Shown: piece after piece, positions 24,926 through 36,140 of the stretch
Numbering within the stretch: the first letter of the stretch is position 1
How the letters are laid out: each line of letters begins with the position of its first letter
DNA from: Rhodamnia argentea
Lineage: Eukaryota; Streptophyta; Magnoliopsida; Myrtales; Myrtaceae
Direction: 5' to 3'
Assembly (NCBI RefSeq): GCF_020921035.1
Contig: NC_063156.1
Location: 26,274,283 to 26,338,282 of the forward strand
Length of the DNA stretch: 64,000 bases
Notes under the pieces: model-generated
Told to the model about the DNA's origin: nothing
Databases searched by the model: none
What the model saw: the letters and a program-made list of their open reading frames with translations, nothing else
Made by a program: the position numbers and the translations under genes

Positions 24926-26709
24926 GATCGATTGAGCCAAGTCCACATATCCAGCGACACGAACACCTTTATTCCACTCACCGAGGAGTCCTGGCAAAAA
25001 GAGAGAAACCATGAAGCATTAACCAGACACACACCAATCCCAGCATAAACTGAAGAACGACATAACAACCGATTGCAAATATCGCACTTCCCATAGTGAA
25101 ATGAACAACTTTTGCCCGTCAACTGTTCGACGAAAGTTCCCAGAGAGAGACAGAGAGAGGGGAGGAGGACAACAAATTACTTTCAAGGATGAGGGTGGTT
25201 TCGCCGCCGCCTCTAGGGCCGTGGAGGATGAGAGGCTGAGGGACACGGTGGTGCTAAGCATGGTTGTTGAGGATCGTCTCCAATCAAAGGCCTGGGAATT
25301 ATTCTCCATACTTTGTGCACCATTTCCCTTTATTCTTCTTCTTCTTCTTCTTCTTCTTTGGAATCGGCGAGATCGAAACTAACTCCGTAGTGTCTTCTTC
25401 TCAAGTTTCTTAAACCCTGACAGTTGTGTGGTTTCAGGTGGTGGTCAGGCTTTTGGCGGCTGAGCAGATCGTTGAGCCAATGCTTGTTGGAGTTAGCTTC
25501 AGCTGTTTTCCCTGTATCTTCCCTCCAATTTTCTACTGTTTTACTGAAACGCTAATACTGACGTCATAATTGAACATTGCCGGCATATATCAAACAGATT
25601 TTTGTTTAATTGTTAACTATTTCAATCTTTTTATTATTGTTAACCAAAAAAAAATTATTAGAGCGTGCAAACAACCACACGCGTACATTATTAAGGAAAA
25701 AAAAAAGGGCACGAGTTCGAAAATTTATTACACAAATTTATAACACCAATAAACGGCACGTGTTCGAAAAATTGAGAATGTAACTCATCTATCATTATAT
25801 CATCAAGACATTGATCATGTCAAACTTTAAATCATTTTCTTAAGAGTGCACACCAATGTCGTTCGAATTTTAGTTTTCTTTTATGTTGTGTTGAATGGCA
25901 GTCAAACGGTACTAAACTTTCGTGGCGCATTCGAACTCGGAAGCACATGAAAACCTGCCTGCTTCCGTACCCCGAGTTCAAGCAGATGCTCGGACTAAAC
26001 TCGATTGTTGAAATCGTGATGCGTGTACGATATTTCTTTTTCCGAGTCAGATCTAGCAAAGCTTGACCCTACAAAAGTTTGCTACGAGCAATCAAGGACG
26101 GTCGATGGAACATGTCGTAGTAGCGTGGCGGCTATCACTTATCAGCACCACCTTGACGGTGATGATTCTAGTTTTCCTCGTCCACGTGCCTCACTTCACC
26201 ACGTGTTTCCTGTCTCACCTAGGACCACATTATGTTGACTTCTTGCCCAATAGAGCACGCAGTTGGCTTTATACTTCCACAACAGCAACAAATGCTGGAT
26301 GATTACAGAGCTGTCTCGCTCGGACCGATCACAAGCAGCCCGTATCAACCAAACTTTTGAACAAACTTTGAGACCAAATGGATGGATCCATTCCAAAAGA
26401 AAGAGCGAAAGGTCGCAATGATGCATGCCCGGAGAAAAAGGGTCTTAAAACATCCTCTCGGTCGAATGATATTTTCTTGGTTTTGGCATGTTAAAACCAA
26501 CTACAACAGAATGAACCAGGTGAAACATGCAGATGATCCTGGTCTTGAGAATTGGTGCCAGAATTGGAGCCGCAGGGGGGGAGAAAGAAAGAAAGAAAAA
26601 TAAACTAGAAGCTCTTATTTTTGCTACTCCAAAATTTACCGCAGAACCCACCAAACAATTCACGTTTCAAACACCAGCCTTAAAAAATAATAAAAATAAA
26701 CCGCCGGCC
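24926..26709. other. Intergenic, with a protein-like segment of unknown origin
   Basis: A plus-strand frame near 25195-25310 reads like a real peptide (AVEDERLRDTVVLSMVVED). A second piece near 25438-25510 after a 'tttcag' reads VVVRLLAAEQIVEPMLVGVS. I do not recognise either piece. A (CTT)n run lies between them at 25332-25358. The rest has nothing supported, apart from likely 3' untranslated sequence of the reductase gene next door. Confidence 0.35.
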
Positions 26710-29665
26710 TTACTTAGCTTTTGGAATATCAAGATCCTCGACTATTGGGCTGTCAACTCCGACTCCCCTCGCGTGGAGACCGTTATCCACGTGAAGGACA
26801 GTGCCGGTGATGGCAGATGCCAAAGGCGATGCCAGGAATGCAGCAGCATTTCCCACCTCCTCTGTGTTCATTGAAAAGAAGCCAAGGAACAGGAATTAGA
26901 AATTGCAGTCAGTCCGGTTTCCTAGGCCATGCTTGCATTTAAGAAATTTCAATTAAAAATGGATAAAATGCTTGATTGCTTCGTGAACACCGTTAATATC
27001 AGTGTAGCACAAACAAAAGATCCCAACTGTGGCAGGGGGGAATGACTCACCAGCAGATAGTTCTTTCTGCAACGGTGCATTTTGTATAGAGTACTTGATG
27101 GTTTCGCTCATAAAACCAACTGCTTTTGCAGCACGATTTCTCAATGGAACTGTTGATATTTCGCACCGCGATCATCATTGAGATAATATTACCAGGAACA
27201 AAGAAAGTGAGATGTGCTGAAAAAGCTACAAACTGTACCTGCAGAAATTGTGTTCACTCTTACTTTATGTTTTCTCCCCGCTTCAAATGCCAGCACCTGC
27301 AGCAATCAAGCAGGAAGAGAAGCAGGCATCAGAGTCATTGATCCAAAATCTGCAGATCCCGGTATAGATCCATTGAGGAGGGTGAGGAGAGGAAGCACGT
27401 CATGTGGGAAAAGGACAAAAGGAGCAAAAAGACCTACTCGTGTTTCACTCTCTAGAGCAGCAGCTTTTGCTGAACTCATCCCTCCTCCATACCTGCAATA
27501 GTAAATAAGTCAGCTAGAAATCTCATTGAAGGGACTGCACCTAAATGAAGCAAAAGAAGAACATATACCCAGGAAAGATCATCTGTGGTGCAATGTACGT
27601 CAAAGAGATGGAAGAACCGCCTGCAAGATAAACCTACCAGTTAGCAAGACTGACTGGGGCATTTCTAGGAGATACAAAAATGACACTGACGACTCGTGGT
27701 CTTATCAGGAAAGCAGGCCCAAAAATTTAAAGGAGCAAAACAGTACAAAAGCAAGGTACGAAAGTTGCCTGGATTCATAATTGGAGCAAAGTGATGGAGC
27801 AAAGATACAAAAGAGTAACTCGATGCAGAAATAGCACGAGAAAAACCATCTCTTATTGTTTGCAGCAGAGGTTTACTGACCTGCAATAGAGGAATATAGC
27901 ATTTAACCATAGTCATCAGTAAGCAGTAGTGGGGAATAGGAAAAAAATGAGATTAAAAATGCTTAACCTCTGGCCCACTGGCAAGTGAGTCCACAAGGAT
28001 GTCAATACTTCCAAAATCCTGCTTCACAGATTCGGCAACTTCCTGAAAGAACGTACCAAATGAGTTGGAATGGCTAATGCCGGAATGCAACTCAATGGAT
28101 CTGAAGTTAATAGGAAAGCCGTTTCCTTTTGTTGATAGGTGAACAGGAAAGATGTTCATGAGAGTACAAAAAGCAAAATAAGCCTCATATTGATTTCAAA
28201 TTGAAGGTTCATAACCCTGGAAAATTAGATAAATCAGCATATGCCTAGACGCTCGAAGATAAGCCTCAACATGTCTGTTTGATGGGTTGATTGGGAAAAG
28301 TCCCTGTTTACCTAGAAAGCCATTATCAGTTCAGTCTCCAGGATGTTTCCCGCCAAGGAATCACTCAATTTCCAATATTGATGAAACATGAGACAAAAAT
28401 TAAGGTAGACATCCTACTCTTTCGGAGAGGAGAGAAGGTCATAATCTAAGTCGTTCCTGGAGTTATTTCCGGAAGCTATCATCAGTTAGAGCAGTTCGAT
28501 TCTTCCCTATCTCAAAGCACTAGAATGTTTTTTTTTCCCCCTTCAAATAGCATGTCAACAAGCAGAAAATACTTCATAGCTTTACGTTACAGGTTCCCAG
28601 AAGAACTGGAATTTGGAAGAGGGTATACCTGGACGGTCCATTTTGCATAACCTGCGTAGTGCTCGTCCGTCCAAATCTGGGGATCATCACAAAAAAGAGC
28701 ATATTAATGGCACAATTTCACGTACGTAAGTAATTTGCGGAAACTCCAAATGAGCAATTACATCTTCAGGAACATCCTCAGGATTGTCAAAAAACACATC
28801 CAGCGGATAAACTTTGGTGATTTCCATTAAGGAACCATCTGGCAATCTGAAAAGTAACAATACAATACAATAAACATAATCAGATGCGACTGAAGACAAA
28901 ATAATACTGAAAGCACAAAATGGTCGCTTACACTCGTGATTCATCAAATTTCCCACGCCTTAGGCTGCTCTCAAAAAAATCAAGTGCCTGCAAATACGCA
29001 TCATCAAGTTCGGGTACTTTAAGAGTCTGGAAGAGAATAGGGACTGATGGCATGGGAACTTGATCTACATATAAAACCCACTTACCGTAACCCATGTACC
29101 AAGAAGAATTTCGGCACCAGCAGCAGCAAGAGATTTTGCTATTGCCCAACCATATTCATTGTCATTGGCAACACTAGCAATGAAAGCTCTCTTGCCGGCA
29201 AAAGTGATGACGCCATTAGGAAAGCCTCTTGTACCTACACTCCTTTCTAATTTTTTTCATTTTCCTTGTGGCCGGAAGCCAAGCACTTGAAGTTGATGGT
29301 TTTCTGTTCGTACTAAGCCAATAATTCAGCTGGTCTCAGGTTTACTTTCACATAAAAACGTAAAGGAGCGGAGAAAAAGATGCAAGACCTCTTAAGTCAA
29401 TAGGCAATCCCGGTAAAGGGTTGCTTTCATTTGCACTGGACATTGCTCTAGTAACGACCCCCCTGACGGTTACAGCCTTCGACGCGTGTTTCCGTAAGAA
29501 CGAGTCCCTGGAGGAGATGCGAGAAGAGCTTGTGAGCTTCGCCCAGGACGCTTCTCTCTGCTCTGCACCCATAAATGCTACGCGTGGCTGGACTGATGAA
29601 ATACGGAGAGCGACGTCCGGCTTCAGCAAAGCCATGTGCGTGCCAGGAGTCGCAGTCGCGGCCAT
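26710..29665 (-). CDS. MOD1: Plastid enoyl-[acyl-carrier-protein] reductase (NADH), divergent
   Basis: Twelve coding exons right to left: 29665-29389, 29225-29086, 28987-28932 (or from 29026), 28846-28726, 28676-28629, 28042-27968, 27880-27769, 27620-27569, 27492-27438, 27296-27239, 27149-27051 and 26861-26710, about 414 residues. It catalyses the last reduction of each fatty-acid elongation round in plastids. Exon 1 is a Ser/Arg-rich transit peptide. Matches to plant ENR follow: [55 protein letters not shown] and [11 protein letters not shown]. The catalytic pair is present in [11 protein letters not shown] (Tyr near 295, Lys near 303), with the second Tyr in SLTYIA near 285. Oddities: about nine extra residues after IDLRG, about ten extra near exon 4/5, and SAVPL where the family has SAGPL. 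Intron 7 appears to start with GC. It could be a diverged paralogue rather than the main enzyme. Confidence 0.88.
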
Positions 29666-29829
29666 ATCTCCGGCAAATCAAACTGACAACAAATCGAGCA
29701 AATTTCCTGCATATATTTCGCGAGATTCATTCAAAATGACATCTTTCCACCCGTTAATAGCGTGAAAAACACAAGCACCTGCCAATGAGACGTCACATCG
29801 AATTTGTATGATGTTTGGTCTTTAAATAG

Positions 29830-30610
29830 TTAAACTAATGTCCGTGCGACGACAGCACGGATCAGACCTCCGAATGATCAGAGGGCGGGTCGATTGGTGG
29901 GGTAGACTTACCTTAGGGATGGAGTAGTATTGGATAGAACAATGTCCGAGAGAAGGGTGGAAAAGGCGGGTCGGGCTGGACGAATGGAGTTCATTATACG
30001 TGGAAAATCTTGGTTATCAAAAGGAAAAAAAAACATCAAGCACCTAACATCGTCGTGGATTATTTATTTCGATTTGATTTGGTCTTGATTACGATTAGAG
30101 ATTTGCACTACAACAACGACCTATGCTACCAATTCTAAGACGCACGTTTTTTAGATAGAACCCATCTTGTACTATAAATAGAGTCCTCGTACCGAACGAA
30201 AGCAAAACGGACCTAGACCCGCAAGTTTCATTTTACCTAAGTTTTCGGTCAGAGGCTTCGATGAAATTGGAGATGGGAGACTCACCTTAGGGCCGGCGAG
30301 ATCAGAGTCCGTTGGGAGAACATTGTCCGAGAAAAAGGTAGGAAAAAAAAAGTTAAGAGCTGCTGAGGCTAGTAAATAGAGGTGATTTGGCAAAATTGAA
30401 AAGGCAAAAAGAACAGGCTGAATTTCCAAATCGTCGCGGATTATTTATTTTGATTTGATTTGATTATGATTAGACATTTCCGACTGAGCTTTAGGTTGAC
30501 TCCAATGCTAACGATGTATGTTTTCGCGAATACGTTTTGAACCAGTAAAAACGCCATCTTGTCCAGACTACAAACAGAGTCCTCGCCTATTCCAGAAAGT
30601 CTATATTGCC
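29830..30610. repeat. Imperfect tandem duplication holding possible 5' untranslated exons
   Basis: Two diverged copies about 375-380 bp apart share 'tgtccgagagaaggg'-like sequence (29942 and about 30320) and 'ggattatttattt' (30057 and 30438). On the minus strand each copy has 'ccctaag' followed by a strong donor: gtaagt at 29911 and gtgagt at 30285. A matching acceptor ('ttgtcag') lies about 20 bp before the reductase start codon. Each copy may therefore carry an alternative untranslated first exon of that gene. Confidence 0.55.
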
Positions 30611-30985
30611 TCCAAAAAGATCTATTCACTAAATTTTTAATGAAGTACTCAAAAGTCTAGTCAAGAGTGTGGTTTCGGCTTAACAATAACCACCAGACCA
30701 AACCTTTTTTTTGGTCGAATGGAGGGGTATTCTAATTTCGTTTGAACCCCTCCCTCCAAATCCGCTGAGCACTCGAATGGCTCGACTACGCATCACAATC
30801 GTGTAGGCTTCGACGATTATACTTCTGTTAGATGTCAAAATTGTAAAAAATGGAGCGGTTCGCTCTTGGGTCCACGACTCATAACTGAGGCCCAGGGATT
30901 TCATAAGGCCTGATTTGAGCCTTGGAGGTCCACTGGCGAGTTTACTTCGCAGTCCGTTTTTGTTTCCTTGTGATTCTGTTTCGCT
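30611..30985. other. Intergenic, no gene recognised
   Basis: No feature supported. Confidence 0.4.
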
Positions 30986-31410
30986 AAGGGTGCGCAGGTA
31001 GATCGATCGATTTGGAAACCATTGGGATCAAATCGAACCGAACTGGTCTAAGAATTCATGGTAATTAGACCCATAAAATTGAACGGGTGATTTTCGATCT
31101 AGTTTTGTCAACCTTCTTTCTTTTAAAATTGAGATGGGTTCTTCCCCTTTTGATTCCGAATACATGGGAGAACCAAACTGGGCGAAACGGAATGATTATT
31201 TTTTAATTATTTTTTATTTCTTAATGTAAACATAATTTTAATTGGCATGTTAAAATTAAGTTTGTATGAACCCCCTTAATAACATACCAGTTCTATATTG
31301 GACCACCTAAGAACCAAATCGGACAATCCGATCCCAAGATCATCCGGTCTGGTTCCTACTTCTCGGGTGGGATGGGATTGGATTAGATAGAAAATCGATC
31401 ACCCATGTAT
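30986..31410. repeat. hAT-like inverted-repeat element
   Basis: Left end 'aagggtgcgcaggtagatcg' and right end 'cgatcacccatg' are roughly complementary. The sequence between has 'gaaccgaact' and 'ggttcc' words typical of the other hAT-like repeats here. No duplication confirmed. Confidence 0.45.
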
Positions 31411-31676
31411 TTTCCTATGTATCTAAACTCATTTCATACTCTTATCATGCAAAGACATTTCTTCATCTTAGAGTAATAGGAGTACCTTTTTTCTTTTTCT
31501 GTTTTTTCCTGGCGTCTAATGATCTAGAAAGCAAAATTATGATCGAGAGAGAATCACGTATTCTGATGGGCTTCCTTCACCGATCCATGGTGACAATGCG
31601 CGATTTTTCCCGGAGCCCCTCTAAGTCAGCTCGAGCCTCTAATGCATTGTAGGGAATTGCGCATTTCAAATAAAAG

Positions 31677-32196
31677 GAAAAATTACTAAAAAAAGTCATT
31701 AAATCTATTACAATCGTGACAAGTCAGTTCTAAATATCTTTTTACGAAGTGAGTCATGAGTCTTTTGCATGTACCAATTCAATCGATTCTTTGACCCAAA
31801 AAAAAAAAAAAAATTTCAATCCATCCGGCTAACTTTGGCCAGACCGGCACTGGCGTGAAAACTTTTCATAGTATTTAACTCATTTAGAAAATTTAGTTAT
31901 TTATTTTATTCTTCTCCTTCTTCCTCACGGTGACCGGCTAGAGACGAGGGCCAACATGGCTGGGTGAGGTCGACTGCCCACTCGCTAATGGCCGATGACC
32001 AATCCGATGACAGGTTGGAGGTAGAAGGAGAAGAAAATAAAATTTTTAATCATTAAAAATTGTATGCGTTAGTGTCGGCGGTCCAAAACCTGCTCGAAAG
32101 GACTAAATTGACATAAATGCAGAAGTTTCAGGATTCAATTGATTAAAAAAAAAAGGTTTAGAGCTGGATTGTTAAAATTGCGATAAATTTAATTTT
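31677..32196. repeat. MULE-like MITE, family A
   Basis: Starts 'aaaaattactaaaaaaagtc' with the family signature. Ends with the inverted partner 'attgcgataaatttaa'. A GC-richer centre lies at about 31930-32010. Confidence 0.6.
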
Positions 32197-35100
32197 TTTT
32201 AAGGCTTGACCTCGAGAGAATTTTCGGGTAGTCAAGTCCACGAACAAGGGAATAGAGATGCAGGACCAGATCCTCTCCCTTTAATTGCTTTTTCCTCTAC
32301 GCATGAGATGGTTCTGAGGACACACCAAATTGAGATCGATTCTTGTCGTTCGAAATCACGATTGTTGCGATCCAAGCTTATCCACAAAAGAAACTTAATC
32401 CACTTTGGCTCATTGCGAAGCTTAGCTTTTATCCCCATTTTGCGATCAACTCTAGCCCGCAACCATTCCTTCTCGTTTTGGAAGCTTTTTGTTCCCCTTT
32501 GCCTTTGCTCTTCATGCATTAACATGAAAGGGCAGCCCCGTGATCTTTCCGATAGACGGATTCTAGGATCATAACAGGTTGGAACTCATTGTAATTTTTT
32601 TTGTCGTTTTTTCTTGTGTAAAATATTGAAAAACACCGAAATTTAAAAGCTTTATGATCACGGGGTGAGATTTACAACCCCCCCCTCCCTTTTTTTTTTC
32701 TCTTCTGCTTGTTATCCAAGATCCTTAGAAGTGTTCCAAGATCAACACCCTTCTGCGGAAAAATGCGTGATGCTAATTAAAAGGGTTAATATCTACACGA
32801 AACCGTGTCAGAAGTCGGGTTTGAGCATGAATGGAGAACAACTCCTTACCTTCTTTCTATCGCAAGGAAATCATTTTGGGGGCCCACGAAAAGCCCTGCT
32901 AGCTCCTCATGGATCGGCCGGGTAATCCTCGAGTCTAAGTCCATGCTAATAATGGATTAAACATGAGATTGTCATGACAGAGAAAATCGAACATGTGCTG
33001 TTCGCCTAATCTTTGTACAGGTGCATCATGCAGATATACTGAGGGAACTTCACAGGCACGCTCAGAACAAACCAAGTTTTCTTGCTCCCCCCCCCCTTTT
33101 TTCTTTTTGCGTTCATGAGATGATTTCCAAACCGTTTATGAAAGTTTAAGCCATGTTAAAAGAAGGTGCGACTAGAGATGTAAACGGGTGGATGGTCTCG
33201 AATATAGTCCGACTCATATAACCTGTTTTGACCCATTTTTACACAGTACAAATCTAATGAATCATACCCCACTCATACTCAATCCGTATTTCTTAAATAT
33301 TTATATATTTAACTAAATCATATAATACGTGTTCCAATAATTTGGTAAAAAATAATATTGTTAAAATACTTTTTATGTAATAAAAATATAATAATTTTTT
33401 TAAAATTTTTTAAAGATATTTTTTATTTTTTATTTTCTTTTTTTATTTTTTTCCTTTTTCCTTCCTCCCCTTTTCCAACTCCTCCGTCTGCAACTCCTTC
33501 TCCATTTGCCGATTGCAGGAATGGAGGCATAGGTCATACTGTTAACATCGTCCGCTCCCTCCTCTCCCTCGGTTCTTAACCATGCTTGGCTCCTCGTCCT
33601 CCTCGACTCATTGCCCGTCCTCTTACCATGTCGCCCGCATCACGTTCTTCTCCAAAACGTAGGCAGCATCCCCGTCAACATTGCGATGTATTCGCCATGG
33701 TGATATCTCTCCCCACGCTCTGTTCAAATTTTCTTGACCTTGCAAGTCCTAGAAAAGGACTTTCAAGATTCCCAACCATTGATATCTTACACGAGGCATC
33801 GAAATGTTCACCCGGCCGGGCTTCATACGAAGACAACTCTCACACTCGTGCCCGACTATTTGCTCATGTACAACTTTCTTCTTTCTTGTTTTTTTATATT
33901 TTTAATGGATTGATTTTTGCCTCATCTTATATAAGATTCGCCTTTTCTTTTTGATATGATATCAGAATTGATAAGAGAAAATGTTACATGTTCTTATAGA
34001 ACAAGGTGTCTTTTATGTATATCTGTCATCGAGCAATATCGGCAAATGGGTATGTGATCAGCGCGTAGGGATATTGCCCCGCTTGTTGTTTGTATTCCAC
34101 AATGTCCTCTCGGCTAATACAAGATGGAACTGCTTTTCCTCAACTTGGAGCATATAAAGCATCATAGGCCCCCAAGTTCTTCGAGCAGAAAAGGGGAAAA
34201 GAGCGTGAGAAACTAAAATGGACTTGGCGTTTTAATCAGACCAGGTTTTCTGCTTTCAGTTCATGCATTCGACGGCACTGTTCGTGTAATTCAATCGCGC
34301 AATGCTTGCTCAAGGTGCTAACTTTTGCAGTCACATGCTCGGTCATCGGTCTTGAGCAAGCGCCGGGTCAAAATATGGTCATTTCAACTCAAACCGGATG
34401 ATGCGAATCGATGTAACATGGCACACAGGCCATTTAGGTAGAGGTCCACCGAGAATTGAGTGTATTCTGGTGCAGGCAGCACATCGCGATGTCGCCTTCC
34501 CCAATCTTTCAAGGAAAAATATGACGTGCTCTGTCGCAAGCTGCAGTGCCCAGTTTCAAATGGAAAATTTGTGAGCTCAAGCTGATCTTTTTTTGTTTGT
34601 TTGTTTTGTTTTTTTTTGGTATGTGGTATCTAGACCTGCCGATGTACTTGCAAAAGCTCTTTTGCTTGAACAAGAATCAATAATATTGCCCTTTCCCTTG
34701 CCCTCGGTAAATTGGCAAGATAAATCATACACTTATTCCTTTATCTACGACCTTGCGGGCCTTACAGCAGGAGCTTTGTTTTCTTACAAGTATTAACGAT
34801 CAAGTACAATGGAGCGGAGTCCCAGGAGACGGTTCTTCTGTATAATTTCGCTCTTCATCGATATTTTTCTGATCTTCCTCAACATAATCAAGCGGCGAGC
34901 ACCAATACTTTGATTGTTCCCTGGCTGTTAGCAGTTAGCATGGTTGGGCTATCGCTTTTCCAGCACACGGCGCTAATGAAGTAAGATCCTGCATCACCAT
35001 CAGGATCGTCGGGATCCGGAGAACCAAACCAAATTTACGCGAAATGACGTCCCTTGATATATCTTGGGGGAAGAAGTAATCAATCTTTAGCCGGAGGAAG

Positions 35101-35510
35101 ATTAACTAGATAGGATTGCTGCTTGAGCAATTCTCACCTTTTGGACTTCGTTCAATCCCTTATTAATGCGGAAGTTGGGGTACTCTTTTGTTCTGCACTT
35201 AGACCAGTCTCTCGCTCTCTTTTTCACTCGTTTTCATATCTTCTCTCAATTATTTCTGAATAACTGCATCACTGTAAAGGTTTTGTGTCATTGATAATGA
35301 GCAAATCGAACCACATAAATTGCCAGTTTTTGTTGTTTGTCTGGCAATGTTTTGTCATTTTTGCAAATGAAAATCACATCGCCGTGGCTGTACAGGTTAA
35401 TTATTGTTAGCGGTCCGCCCTAGGAACTAATCAACGTTGATGCTCTAACATTAGTTGTGGATTAGGTTGTGTCGAAAAACAACATTCACTATATTTAGGT
35501 AGTCATAATG
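32197..35510. other. Intergenic, no gene recognised
   Basis: Long AT-rich stretch. Near 33174-33260 a dispersed repeat begins 'agagatgtaaacgggtgg'. A 122-codon plus frame at 33586-33954 has no domain I know. Nothing is supported as a gene. Confidence 0.4.
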
Positions 35511-36140
35511 TGTTGCTAGAGACCGCTTATGACTTGTGGGCCAAAAGGATTTTGGGCACACTGCTAATGTCTAGTGAACCTACAGGGTCGCACACAATAG
35601 CGAACCGAGTTTATATTTTCTCTGTGTCTTGATCTACTTAAGAAGTAGATTTTAATTTATTCTCTTATTCTAAATATCTACGCGATCGTGTGTGTTATGA
35701 GATAACGATGAAACGCACGATTGGAGATAGACGGTTTGGCGGGACCGAGTCATTCGGCCCCACTTCTTTTATTATGCGTAAATATTGATGCATATAAAAA
35801 GACGTGGAAAAACCCTAGAGAGGGGATGAGAAAAAAACGCAGAGAGCCATTCTCTATTGTGAGATCTTTGAGAGAGTCTCGGTGATCAAAAAGGCAATCA
35901 AGGAGAAGAAGTTCCAAGATCTGCAAGCTAGCACTTGGATCTTTGGAGACTTCAATTCGTGTGTGTGGATATCGGTAGAGGCGCAACACTTGGGGCGCTA
36001 ATCCGGACACAATTGTTCGTCAATTTAACTTCGATCTGCAAAAGGTACGTCGATTGATTTCAATATACGCATGGATCTTGTCTAGGGTTTCTGTTTAGAC
36101 TTATATTCCACTGTGTTTTTACAATGCCGAAACCCTATCG
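35511..36140 (+). repeat. Left LTR of the copia fossil
   Basis: Shares about 630 bp with 41611-42240, beginning 'tgttgctagagaccgc' and ending 'gaaaccctatcg'. The primer-binding site starts directly after it. It may represent only the 3' part of a longer LTR. Confidence 0.8.

Noticed and set aside
33586-33954. 122-codon plus frame after an AT-rich tract
   Set aside because: No family resemblance found. Other frames over the same DNA are equally open in places.
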